Positions 34,190-42,129 of a stretch of 64,000 nucleotides of DNA are shown piece after piece. The stretch's first letter is position 1. The number at the start of each line of letters is the position of its first letter. The notes beneath the pieces were generated by a model that was not told where the DNA came from, did no database searches, and worked only from the letters and a program-made list of their open reading frames with translations. The stretch covers positions 62,001 to 126,000 of the forward strand of contig NZ_ASXG01000109.1 in NCBI RefSeq assembly GCF_000411975.1, in the 5' to 3' direction. Source of the stretch: Amycolatopsis orientalis DSM 43388. GTDB taxonomy: Bacteria > Actinomycetota > Actinomycetes > Mycobacteriales > Pseudonocardiaceae. The position numbers and the translations under genes are program-made.

Positions 34190-34584
34190 GGCAGATTCCC
34201 TTCGTCGAATCCCGGCACGCGTGCCGAGAACAGGGCGTTGACGTCCACTTTTCCGCTCATCAGATCCTGCGCGGAGATGCCCGGCGGGAGCATCGGGGCC
34301 ATCAGCTCCGCGGCCGCCTCGACGGATTTCTGCCGCGCGGCGGAGACGGTCTGCACGATCACCGAGGCCAATTCCGCGGGGGCCATGCGCTTGTAGGCGC
34401 TGGTCGGGAAGGAAAGCTCGGTCAATTCGCCGGTGCGGCCGACGGTCGCGGTCACCTCGCGGCGAGCCGAAGTGACTGTGCTGGTGGCGGTTTCGACGTC
34501 CTGGCGGGCTTGATCGAAATGGTCGCGCTGGTGCTGGTAGGCCGCCATCGCGTCTTCGAGCATCTTTTCGTACTGCGAACTCAT
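34186..34584 (-). CDS. YbaB/EbfC-like protein in the T7SS locus
   Basis: 132 residues. The profile is YbaB/EbfC: a long N-terminal helix (SQYEKMLEDAMAAYQHQRDH), a strand pair with VTSARREVTATVGRTGELTE, then FPTSAYKRMAPAELASVIVQ and a second long helix. Stand-alone YbaB proteins bind DNA as dimers. Here the gene is embedded in a secretion operon between the AAA+ ATPase and a small ESX protein. In actinomycete T7SS loci such proteins recur; their role there (chaperone or DNA-binding regulator) is unclear. The stop overlaps the next GTG. Confidence 0.82.
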   Translation of the reverse strand: MSSQYEKMLEDAMAAYQHQRDHFDQARQDVETATSTVTSARREVTATVGRTGELTELSFPTSAYKRMAPAELASVIVQTVSAARQKSVEAAAELMAPMLPPGISAQDLMSGKVDVNALFSARVPGFDEGNLP

Positions 34585-34601
34585 CGGTTTCCTCCCGAGG
34601 G

Positions 34602-37600
34602 TCAGCCGACCGAGGCCAGGCCCGGCCCGAGGGCCATGGCTCCGGTGTCGGGCGGGCGGATGCCGCGCAGGTCCGCGGCGGCGAGCGTGCGGGACGCGGC
34701 GGCGGCCGAAAGCGTGCGGGCGAGTTCGTGCGCGGCGTACGCGGTGTGGTCGGACGCGGCGGACAACTCGTGGGCGAGTGCGTCGCGCACGTCGTCCGGG
34801 ACCTCGTGGCCGCGCCGGACCAGCAGGCGCACGGCGATCTCGGCGAGTTCGTCCACTGTGTACTCATCGAGCTGCCAGCCGTACGGGAAGGCGTCGCGCA
34901 GCGTGGGCAGCTGGCCGAGCAGTTCGCCGACGCGGTCGCTTTCGCCGGTGAACACCACGACCGGGTCGGCCGGGCGGCGGGCGATCATCTCGGAGAGAGC
35001 TTCCAGCGCTTCGATGCCGGGGGTGTGCGGCGAGGTGTCCCAGTCGCCGTCCAGGTCGACCACCAGGGTGCCGCCGGACGCGTCGTCCACCGCGGCCCGG
35101 ACCAGGTGTTCGGCCTGGCCCGGCCAGCGCGGGGACAGTTCTTCGGCGAGATTGCGGTGCACCACCTGCCCCATCGGGGCGATGCGGAATTCGGAGAGGA
35201 TTTGCGCGTACAGTTTCGCGTACTCCGACCGTCCGGCGCCGCGTTCGCCGCTGATCACCAGGTTCGCCTGATGGCCGATCGGCTGCCGTTCGTGGGTGAG
35301 CCGGCCGAGTTTGCGCAACAGCCGTTCGGCGTTCTCGCGCACCGATTCCTGCCCGACCAGGCCGGTGAGCCGCTGCCAGCCCGCGCTCGTCTTGACCGCG
35401 GCGTCGGGATCGGCGGCGACCGAAACCGCCGACTTCGCCGCGGTGGGCAGTTGCGCCAGTTCAGCCTGCAGGTCGTCGGCGGTGAGCCGGTTCAGCTCGA
35501 TGTCTTTCGACGGCGGGTGAAGCGCCAGCCGCGACGCCTGGTTGTTCACCATCGCCTCGAACAGCTTCCGCGCGACGCGGCCATTGCCGAACGTCGAGGT
35601 CTTCGGCACCCGCTCGAAATACTCGCGCAGCGCGGCCAGCGCGTCGTCGGTCATTTCGTAGTAATGCTTGCGGGTCAAGCCGGTCGTGATGGTGACCAAT
35701 TCGTCGACGCTGTAGTTCGGGAATTCGACGGTGCGCGTGAACCGCGACGCGAGGCCGGGGTTCGACTGCAGGAACTGCTCCATCTGCTCGGAATAGCCCG
35801 CGACGATCACCACCAGCGAATCGCGCTGGTCCTCCATGATCTTCATCAGCGCGTCGATGGCTTCCTGGCCGAAGTCCGGGCCGGAACCGCCGGTCGGCGC
35901 GCTCAGCGTGTACGCCTCGTCGATGAACAGCACCCCGCCGATGGCCTTCTCCACGACCTCGGTGGTCTTGATCGCGGTGGACCCGATGTACTGGCCGACG
36001 AGGTCCTGGCGGGCGACCTCGACCATGTGCCCCTTCGACAGGATGCCGAGTTCGGCGAGCACCGTGCCGTACAGCCGGGCGACGGTCGTCTTGCCGGTGC
36101 CGGGCGGGCCGGCGAACACCAGGTGCCGCGACATCGGCGGCATCGGCAGGCCCATCCGCTCGCGCATCTGCGACATCTTGATCAGGTTGATCAGGCCGGT
36201 GACTTCCTTCTTCACCCCGGCGAGCCCGACCAGCGCCTCCAGTTCGCCCAGCGGGCCTTCGAGCACCTCTCCGGCCGCCTCGCGCACCGTCTGCTCGCCG
36301 GCTGCGAAGTCGGCCGGCGGACCGGCGGGCACCGGCTCCGCGGTCCGGGCGGAATCGGTGCTCAGATTGTCCACGTCCGCGTGCTCGCCGCGCACGAGTT
36401 CGCCCGACGCGTCGTTGACCACGCAATCGCGAATGGTGACCGGCTCGGTGGTTTCCACGTGGAAGCCGTCCTCGCCCGCGCCGAGGATTTCGCATTCGGT
36501 GAACGACGCCTGCGCACCGACGTAGACGCCGCTGCCCCGCGCGTTGCGCACCCGGCACCGGGAGGCGGCCAGCGGCGCGCTCACGGTGATGCCGTCTCCG
36601 GGAGAATCGATGATTTCGCAGTCCTGCAAGGAGATTTCCGCGGCACCGGAGAGGTGCAGGCCGCCGCCGCGCACCTGCACCGACTTCGCTGACGAGGGCG
36701 CACTCGCGGCGAACGAGACTGCCTTGTCCGTCGTCGAATCGACCCGGAGGTCCGTCACGGTCAGCCGCGCGTCCTCGGTGACCTCCAGCCCGCTTTCCCG
36801 GCCGGCGTCGATGACAGCGTCCGCGAGGTCCAACGTGGACTGTCCGGAGAGGACGATCCCGACGCCGCAGTCCGGCGTCATCCGCAGCCCGCGAACGGTC
36901 ACCGCGGACTCCGCGCTGATCGACATCGCGGTGTGCGCGGAGCCCCGCACGGTGGCGTGTTCGAACCGCGGCCGTGCCTGATCGTCGACCAGAATCGTGA
37001 CTGGCGAACCCTCGAAGGTGCAGTCCACGAACTGCGGTGCGGCGGTTCCGGTGGCCTGCACCGCGTTCGCGCCCGCCCCGGCGAACACGCACTCCCGCAG
37101 CAACGGCGCGGCGGACGCGGCGATGTGCGCGGCCTGCATCGGCGCCTCCCGGAACTGGGACGACGCCACCGAGACCCGGCCCTTGCTGGTCACATAAAGG
37201 TCGACGTTCGCGCTGTCCCGCACGGTCAGCCCGGTGATCGTCGCGCGCCCCTGCTGTTCCACGACCATCGCCGGTTTCTGCGCTCCGACGATCTCGCATT
37301 GGTCGACGATCGCGACCGCTTCGCCGTTGACGCACACCCCGTTTCCCGCCGCGCCCCGCACCGCACAGCGGCGCAGCAGCACCGAACCGGTCTCGGCCAC
37401 CACGACGCCGGACGACGCGGCGTCGACGATCTCACTGTCCTCAATGGTCGATTGCGCCGGCGAAGCGACCACGACCCCGGCCCCGCCCGTGCTGCTCACC
37501 GTGCAGCCCCGCAGCGCGAGCGAACCCTCCAGCCGGGCCAGCAGGGTCGCCCACGAAGTGCCGGACAGCCGGCAGCCGTCCAGCGCCGCCTCGCCGCGGA

Positions 37601-37883
37601 CCACGTCCACCGTGACCAGCTGGTCGTCGAGGCTGGTGAGGACGAACCCGCTGAGCTGCACCGCCTCGGCGTTCGCGACGAGCACGCTCCCGGTGTTCGC
37701 CACGAGCTCCACGGTGCCCGGTTCCGCCACCAGCGACACCATCCGGTCCACCACGAGGTTTTCCTCGTACCGCCCGGGGTGCACGCTGATCGTCGCCCCC
37801 GGCCGCGCCTGCGCCAGCGCCGCGCCGATGGTTCCGAACGCACCCGGCCGGTCGCCGCCGACCACGAGCAGCTGTCGGTTCAT
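34602..37883 (-). CDS. EccA-like AAA+ ATPase fused to a right-handed beta-helix
   Basis: 1,093 residues. Residues 1-~500 are parallel beta-helix repeats (GRYEENLVVDRMVSLVAEPG and many short rungs such as IEDSEIVDAASSGVVV). A CbxX/CfqX-type AAA+ module follows, with Walker A GPPGTGKTT (~591) and Walker B VLFIDEAYTL (~650). FGNGRVARKLFE is a sensor-2-type segment. A second ATPase-like domain begins near 870 with a degenerate P-loop GERGAGRSE in which the Walker lysine is Arg. EccA of mycobacteria carries TPR repeats instead of a beta-helix. Probably remodels or sorts substrates in the cytosol. Confidence 0.85.
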   Translation of the reverse strand: MNRQLLVVGGDRPGAFGTIGAALAQARPGATISVHPGRYEENLVVDRMVSLVAEPGTVELVANTGSVLVANAEAVQLSGFVLTSLDDQLVTVDVVRGEAALDGCRLSGTSWATLLARLEGSLALRGCTVSSTGGAGVVVASPAQSTIEDSEIVDAASSGVVVAETGSVLLRRCAVRGAAGNGVCVNGEAVAIVDQCEIVGAQKPAMVVEQQGRATITGLTVRDSANVDLYVTSKGRVSVASSQFREAPMQAAHIAASAAPLLRECVFAGAGANAVQATGTAAPQFVDCTFEGSPVTILVDDQARPRFEHATVRGSAHTAMSISAESAVTVRGLRMTPDCGVGIVLSGQSTLDLADAVIDAGRESGLEVTEDARLTVTDLRVDSTTDKAVSFAASAPSSAKSVQVRGGGLHLSGAAEISLQDCEIIDSPGDGITVSAPLAASRCRVRNARGSGVYVGAQASFTECEILGAGEDGFHVETTEPVTIRDCVVNDASGELVRGEHADVDNLSTDSARTAEPVPAGPPADFAAGEQTVREAAGEVLEGPLGELEALVGLAGVKKEVTGLINLIKMSQMRERMGLPMPPMSRHLVFAGPPGTGKTTVARLYGTVLAELGILSKGHMVEVARQDLVGQYIGSTAIKTTEVVEKAIGGVLFIDEAYTLSAPTGGSGPDFGQEAIDALMKIMEDQRDSLVVIVAGYSEQMEQFLQSNPGLASRFTRTVEFPNYSVDELVTITTGLTRKHYYEMTDDALAALREYFERVPKTSTFGNGRVARKLFEAMVNNQASRLALHPPSKDIELNRLTADDLQAELAQLPTAAKSAVSVAADPDAAVKTSAGWQRLTGLVGQESVRENAERLLRKLGRLTHERQPIGHQANLVISGERGAGRSEYAKLYAQILSEFRIAPMGQVVHRNLAEELSPRWPGQAEHLVRAAVDDASGGTLVVDLDGDWDTSPHTPGIEALEALSEMIARRPADPVVVFTGESDRVGELLGQLPTLRDAFPYGWQLDEYTVDELAEIAVRLLVRRGHEVPDDVRDALAHELSAASDHTAYAAHELARTLSAAAASRTLAAADLRGIRPPDTGAMALGPGLASVG

Positions 37884-37902
37884 CGTCTCCGCCTCTCCGC
37901 AC

Positions 37903-40476
37903 TCACGCCAGGCCCGGGAGCGCCCCGAACCGCTCCGCCGCCTGCTCGTCCATCACGGTCCGGACCAGGTCCTCGCCCGCTTCCGCCCACGTCCGCAGCG
38001 TCTGCCGGAGCGAGTTCATGGCCAGCTCGTCCAGCGACGCCCGGTCGTTCGCCACCCGGCCGATCTCGTCGATCTCGCTCGCGGTCAGCTCCCGCAGCAG
38101 CACCGCGCCCCGCGCCCCCTCGGCAGGCTCGCGCGTTTCCAGCACCTTGAAGCTGGTCCCGGGCACGAACAGCACCCGGTTCTCGACCCCGCACTCGCTC
38201 GGTTCCAGCAGTTTGGTGCGCCGTCCGGTGATCGACCACACCAGCACGTCCGTTTCGCCGTCCACAGTGGACGACGGCTGGGTCAGCGCGTTGAGGAAAC
38301 CCCATTCGGTCAGCACTTTCCGTCCGTCCAGCAACGACCACGCGGACGCCGGCAGCGCGGTGGCGAAGGTGGCCGGGCCGCGATGCGAGGGCAGCCGGCT
38401 CAACCCGGCCACGACGCACCGGGCGACCGGCACGTGCGGGCCGTTCGTGCCGCGCCGCAGTCCCGCGTCGATGCTGGATCCCTTGGGAGACAGGTAAAGC
38501 TGCACGGCCACCGCGTCGGTCAGCACCTCGGCCGAGGACGAAGCCGAGAGCACGCCTTGGAATCCCGGGTGTTCGGACAGGATCCGCGCGACGGTGTTCG
38601 ACATCAGGCCGTACTCCGCGCCGAGCGATTTGCGCAGCCACTGGCGTTCCTTGTCCACCCCTCGCCGGGGCAGCAGCGCGGTCGCTTCCGCGCTGGGGGT
38701 CTCCTGGAATCGCAGCTCGGCCGGGGCTTTCGCGGGCTCCGGAGCGGACCCCGGGTTCTCCGCGGGACCCGACGACGCGGGCAGGTTCTCCGGGGCCGGT
38801 TTGGCGGCCGGCGGCTCGACGGGCTTCGCCGGGGCGACGTCGGCCGGAGCCAGCGAGGTGAGCGGTTTCGCCGCCGGAGGCACCGCGGGGACCTTGACCG
38901 GCGGAGCGGCTTCCGGCTTCGCGGGCGCGGAGACCGGGCTCGGCGCGGCGATCGCCCCCGGGACCTCAGTCGGCGCGGCAATGCCCAACGCCGCCGGAGC
39001 CGCGGGCAGATACGCCGCTGGAGGAGCCTCGGCCGCGACCGGCGCGGGAATCCCGGCCGTGATCGGTGCCGAGGGAGCCTCGGCCGCGACTGGCACCGGG
39101 GGAGCCTCGGCCGCGACTGGCACCGGGGGAGCCTCGGCCGCGACCGGTGCCGGGGGAGCCTCGGCCATGACCGGCGCCGGATGCCCGGACTCGATCGCGT
39201 CCAGCGCCCGCGCCACGACGCGCGGCCGGGCCCGCTCGGCAAGCAGCGCCGCGGCCGGCAACACCCGGCTCATCCGGCGAGTCTGCTCGTCCAGCCGGGC
39301 CAGCAGATCCTCCGCCAGCAACCGCATCCGCGACGCCGACCCCTCGTCCGCGGCGTCGAAGGCGAGGTTGTGCACGGCAGCGTCGAGAGTGATTTCGCGG
39401 ACCGCGGCCGAGGACGGCCCGTCCTGCGGCGGACGCACCAGCAGACCCGACTGCACGACCTCGACCACCGCGTCCGGCGAGTACCAGTACACCGCCGGGG
39501 CGACCTGGTCGAGCCCGTGAATCGGCGGACGGTGCGAAAGCAGCTCCGGCAACGGCGTCTCGTCGCCTGCACGCGGCGCGTAGCCGAGCTCGGTGGTGAA
39601 CGGACGCCAGCCGAGCCGTCCGTCGTACAGCACCGTGCGCAGGGTCGGCAGCTGCGGCGAACCGACCGGCACGCCCGCGTAGAACGCGACCGGCTTGCCC
39701 AGCAGATCGGCCAGCGCCTGCCCGATCGCGGCCTCGCCGGGCACCGACATCGGGCCGTACTGCACGAACCGCGCCTTGGCCCGCACCTTCTCCGGCAGCT
39801 GCACCCACAGCCGGGCCGCGTCGTCCAAGGCCAGCGGCGGGCAGCCGGGGCAGCCCAGCACGATGGTCATGGTGTCGTGCTGCGCGGGCATCCGGGAGAT
39901 CAGCGCGGTGCGGTGGTGCCGCTGGGGCGCGTCGAACCCGACCGGGCGGACCCACAACCCGCCCGGCAGCGGCTCCGCGACGCCGCGGGAACTCGTCGGG
40001 GTCAGCTCGGCCGCGATCCCGGAATCCCACGCCGGGCGCGGGAACCGCTTCGCCTCCCAGGCCGGCGGACGGCCCGGCCGGAACCGCACCCAGCCGCCGC
40101 CGCGTCCGGCGTGCACGAACAGCGCGCCGCCCGCGCTCGGGATCACCGAACCGTCCGGCGCGAGCACCGGGCGGTTGATCCGCTCGGCCAGCCACTGCCC
40201 GGCCAGCGCGGTCGTCTCGCGCGAACGGCCGCCGATCACCAGCCGCACCCCGCGCCGGCGCCGGGGCAGCGCCTTGGCCACCGATTCCCACATCGAGATC
40301 GGCGAGTCCACCGGCAGGTCGACGACCACCAGGTCGTGGTCGGGATCGGCGGCGACGCCGAGCGCGAGCGACTGCGCCTCCCCGGTCATCCCCTCCGCGA
40401 GGTGCACGACCAGCGCGTTGCCCACGGTCTTCTTCTCCAAAGCGCCGTCGCCGCGCCGGATCAGCGAGAGTTCCAC
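37903..40476 (-). CDS. T7SS-locus protein of unknown function with degenerate ADP-ribosyltransferase-like C-terminus
   Basis: 857 residues from a GTG (40474-40476) after GGAGG. No signal peptide or membrane segment, so cytosolic. The N-terminal ~400 residues are globular and unrecognised (LVVVDLPVDSPISMWES; APDGSVIPSAGG; PAVYWYSPDAVVEVVQSGLL). Residues ~430-600 are Pro/Ala-rich with a nine-residue repeat (EAPPVPVAA). The last ~230 residues resemble R-S-E ADP-ribosyltransferases: VARCVVAGLSRLPSHRG, a Ser/Thr region, then VENRVLFVPGTSFKVLE. That last strand matches the ExEVLFPPGTxF strand, but Arg replaces the catalytic Glu. Function in secretion unknown. Confidence 0.6.
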   Translation of the reverse strand: MELSLIRRGDGALEKKTVGNALVVHLAEGMTGEAQSLALGVAADPDHDLVVVDLPVDSPISMWESVAKALPRRRRGVRLVIGGRSRETTALAGQWLAERINRPVLAPDGSVIPSAGGALFVHAGRGGGWVRFRPGRPPAWEAKRFPRPAWDSGIAAELTPTSSRGVAEPLPGGLWVRPVGFDAPQRHHRTALISRMPAQHDTMTIVLGCPGCPPLALDDAARLWVQLPEKVRAKARFVQYGPMSVPGEAAIGQALADLLGKPVAFYAGVPVGSPQLPTLRTVLYDGRLGWRPFTTELGYAPRAGDETPLPELLSHRPPIHGLDQVAPAVYWYSPDAVVEVVQSGLLVRPPQDGPSSAAVREITLDAAVHNLAFDAADEGSASRMRLLAEDLLARLDEQTRRMSRVLPAAALLAERARPRVVARALDAIESGHPAPVMAEAPPAPVAAEAPPVPVAAEAPPVPVAAEAPSAPITAGIPAPVAAEAPPAAYLPAAPAALGIAAPTEVPGAIAAPSPVSAPAKPEAAPPVKVPAVPPAAKPLTSLAPADVAPAKPVEPPAAKPAPENLPASSGPAENPGSAPEPAKAPAELRFQETPSAEATALLPRRGVDKERQWLRKSLGAEYGLMSNTVARILSEHPGFQGVLSASSSAEVLTDAVAVQLYLSPKGSSIDAGLRRGTNGPHVPVARCVVAGLSRLPSHRGPATFATALPASAWSLLDGRKVLTEWGFLNALTQPSSTVDGETDVLVWSITGRRTKLLEPSECGVENRVLFVPGTSFKVLETREPAEGARGAVLLRELTASEIDEIGRVANDRASLDELAMNSLRQTLRTWAEAGEDLVRTVMDEQAAERFGALPGLA
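39071..39180. repeat. 27-bp tandem repeat, four copies
   Basis: GCCTCGGCC recurs exactly every 27 bp at 39077, 39104, 39131 and 39158. It encodes nine-residue EAPPVPVAA units in the proline-rich middle of the 857-residue protein. Confidence 0.8.
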
Positions 40477-40493
40477 GGCTGCCCTCCTTCCGC

Positions 40494-40727
40494 TCAGGCG
40501 TGCCGGCCGGCGACGGGTGCCGCCCCGCCGGCGTGGTGCGCGATCAGCCCGTACACGAAGAACCCGACCGCGATCAGCAGGCCGAGGACGAGCCCGACCA
40601 GCAGGCCGACCCAGGCCCGCCGGGCGGGCACGTCGAGGTGGCTCGCGTCGCCGAGCACCAGCGCCGAGGTCATCCGCCCGATCAGGAACGAGTACGCCTC
40701 GACGTGGTCCTTCTGCGTCTGCACCAT
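40494..40727 (-). CDS. EccB-like N-terminal stub (single-pass membrane protein)
   Basis: 77 residues. The segment QTQKDHVEAYSFLIGRMTSA followed by LVLGD, a short polar stretch with PARR, and a hydrophobic helix (about 38-62) mirrors the cytosolic helix and single membrane segment of EccB (pattern VxxYxFLxRRMxxALVxxD). Full EccB proteins have ~500 residues with a large periplasmic propeller; here the protein stops 12-15 residues after the membrane helix. It sits in the conserved place next to eccD. There is no downstream in-frame continuation, so this looks like a minimal EccB rather than a frameshift. Confidence 0.7.
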   Translation of the reverse strand: MVQTQKDHVEAYSFLIGRMTSALVLGDASHLDVPARRAWVGLLVGLVLGLLIAVGFFVYGLIAHHAGGAAPVAGRHA

Positions 40728-40743
40728 CGCACCTCTCCTTCGC

Positions 40744-42129
40744 TCATCCGGTGAGCCCGACGGCCCACGCGTAGACGCCGAACAGCTGCAGCAGGACCGG
40801 GACGATCGCCACCGCGCTCAGCGTTTCCAGCCAGTTCGCCAGGTGCCCCCAGATCGGCAGCAGCCGCCGCGGCGGCGGGCGCAGCATCGCCAGCAGGAGC
40901 AGGAAGAACACCAGGCACAGCCCGGCCAGGCAGGCGCCGCGCCACGGCGTGGGCAGCGGCTGGATGAGCGACAGCCCGAGCAGCACCAGCCCGATCGCGC
41001 CGGCGACGGCCAGCGGAACCCGCTGCCACCCGCCGAGCAGCGCCCGCGAACGCATCAGCACCGCCGCGGACACCAGCCCGCCGAGGACGGCCGGGAACAG
41101 CCCGTGGCCGACCAGGAACGGGAAGCAGCCGACGAAAACCGCCGTGGCGGCAAGGCAGGCGATGGTGAGGTAGCCGTCGGCGTACCCGGTCTGGTGGGCC
41201 ATCTGCGCGGCGGGCATCGGCTCGATGTCGTACTGCAGCTCGCCCGCCGAACGCGGCAGCTGCGGACCGCGGATGCGGGCGAACCGGATGCCGATCCGCG
41301 GCGCGAACACCATCAGCCCGACCAGCACGAACGACACCAGCCCGGCCGCCTGCTCGGTGGTGAACCCCGCGCCGAGGTGCAGCCACAGCGACAGCGCCCC
41401 GGCCAGCCCGGTCGCCGCCACCGCGCCGAACGGCACGAACGGGATGGCGGGCGACCACGCGGCCCGCCCGCCGAGCACGATCCCGCCGGCCAGCGCGAAC
41501 GTCAGGCAGCCGGTCAGGATCGGCGTGCCTTGCAGGTCGAACGCCGGCTCGAGCCCGGCCACCGCGACCGCACCGGCGAGGAACGCGAACGCGCAGCCGC
41601 CGAGCCCCAGCAACGTCAGCAGGGCTTTGTCCTCCGAACGCACTCCGGTCGCCAAGGCCGCGACGAGCAGCCCGAGCGACACCACGCCGCCGCCGATCGC
41701 GGTCAGCCCGGCCGAACCCGGGTACAGCAGCACCCGGGCCAGCACCACGAGCGAGAAGATCGCGAACCCGAGGAACAGGCCGCGGTTGAACTCCGGGCGC
41801 CAGCGCCCCGGATGCCGGCCCACCGCGGTGGCCATGCCGTCGGCGATGTCGTCGAAGTCCAGCTCCGGCAACGGATCGGTGCGCGGGCGCAGGTGGAATT
41901 CCTCGCCCTCCTTCCAGCCCAGCGACTCCGGAGTGCCGGACGCGTCGAGCGGTTCCTCGCCGAGCCGCTGCAGCACCCAGGCCTCGCCGAGGTCGTCGCG
42001 GCCGCCGGTGTGCTCGAGCAGCACCGGCAGCAGGCTGGTCAGCGGGACGGACATCGGCACCGCCAGGTCCGCCCGGCCCTGCGGCCCGTACACGGTGATC
42101 CGGCACAGTTCGCCGGTCGACGCGGTCAT
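40744..42129 (-). CDS. eccD: EccD, T7SS membrane channel subunit
   Basis: 461 residues. The N-terminal ubiquitin-like domain (residues ~8-80: CRITVYGPQGRADLAVPMSV, YukD-type) is followed by about eleven transmembrane helices (from ~118 to the C-terminus). Typical loops are LPRSAGELQYDIEPMPAAQM and a long cytosolic stretch. In mycobacteria EccD forms the dimeric membrane vestibule of the ESX complex. ATG at 42127-42129 overlaps the eccC stop (ATGA). Confidence 0.9.
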   Translation of the reverse strand: MTASTGELCRITVYGPQGRADLAVPMSVPLTSLLPVLLEHTGGRDDLGEAWVLQRLGEEPLDASGTPESLGWKEGEEFHLRPRTDPLPELDFDDIADGMATAVGRHPGRWRPEFNRGLFLGFAIFSLVVLARVLLYPGSAGLTAIGGGVVSLGLLVAALATGVRSEDKALLTLLGLGGCAFAFLAGAVAVAGLEPAFDLQGTPILTGCLTFALAGGIVLGGRAAWSPAIPFVPFGAVAATGLAGALSLWLHLGAGFTTEQAAGLVSFVLVGLMVFAPRIGIRFARIRGPQLPRSAGELQYDIEPMPAAQMAHQTGYADGYLTIACLAATAVFVGCFPFLVGHGLFPAVLGGLVSAAVLMRSRALLGGWQRVPLAVAGAIGLVLLGLSLIQPLPTPWRGACLAGLCLVFFLLLLAMLRPPPRRLLPIWGHLANWLETLSAVAIVPVLLQLFGVYAWAVGLTG

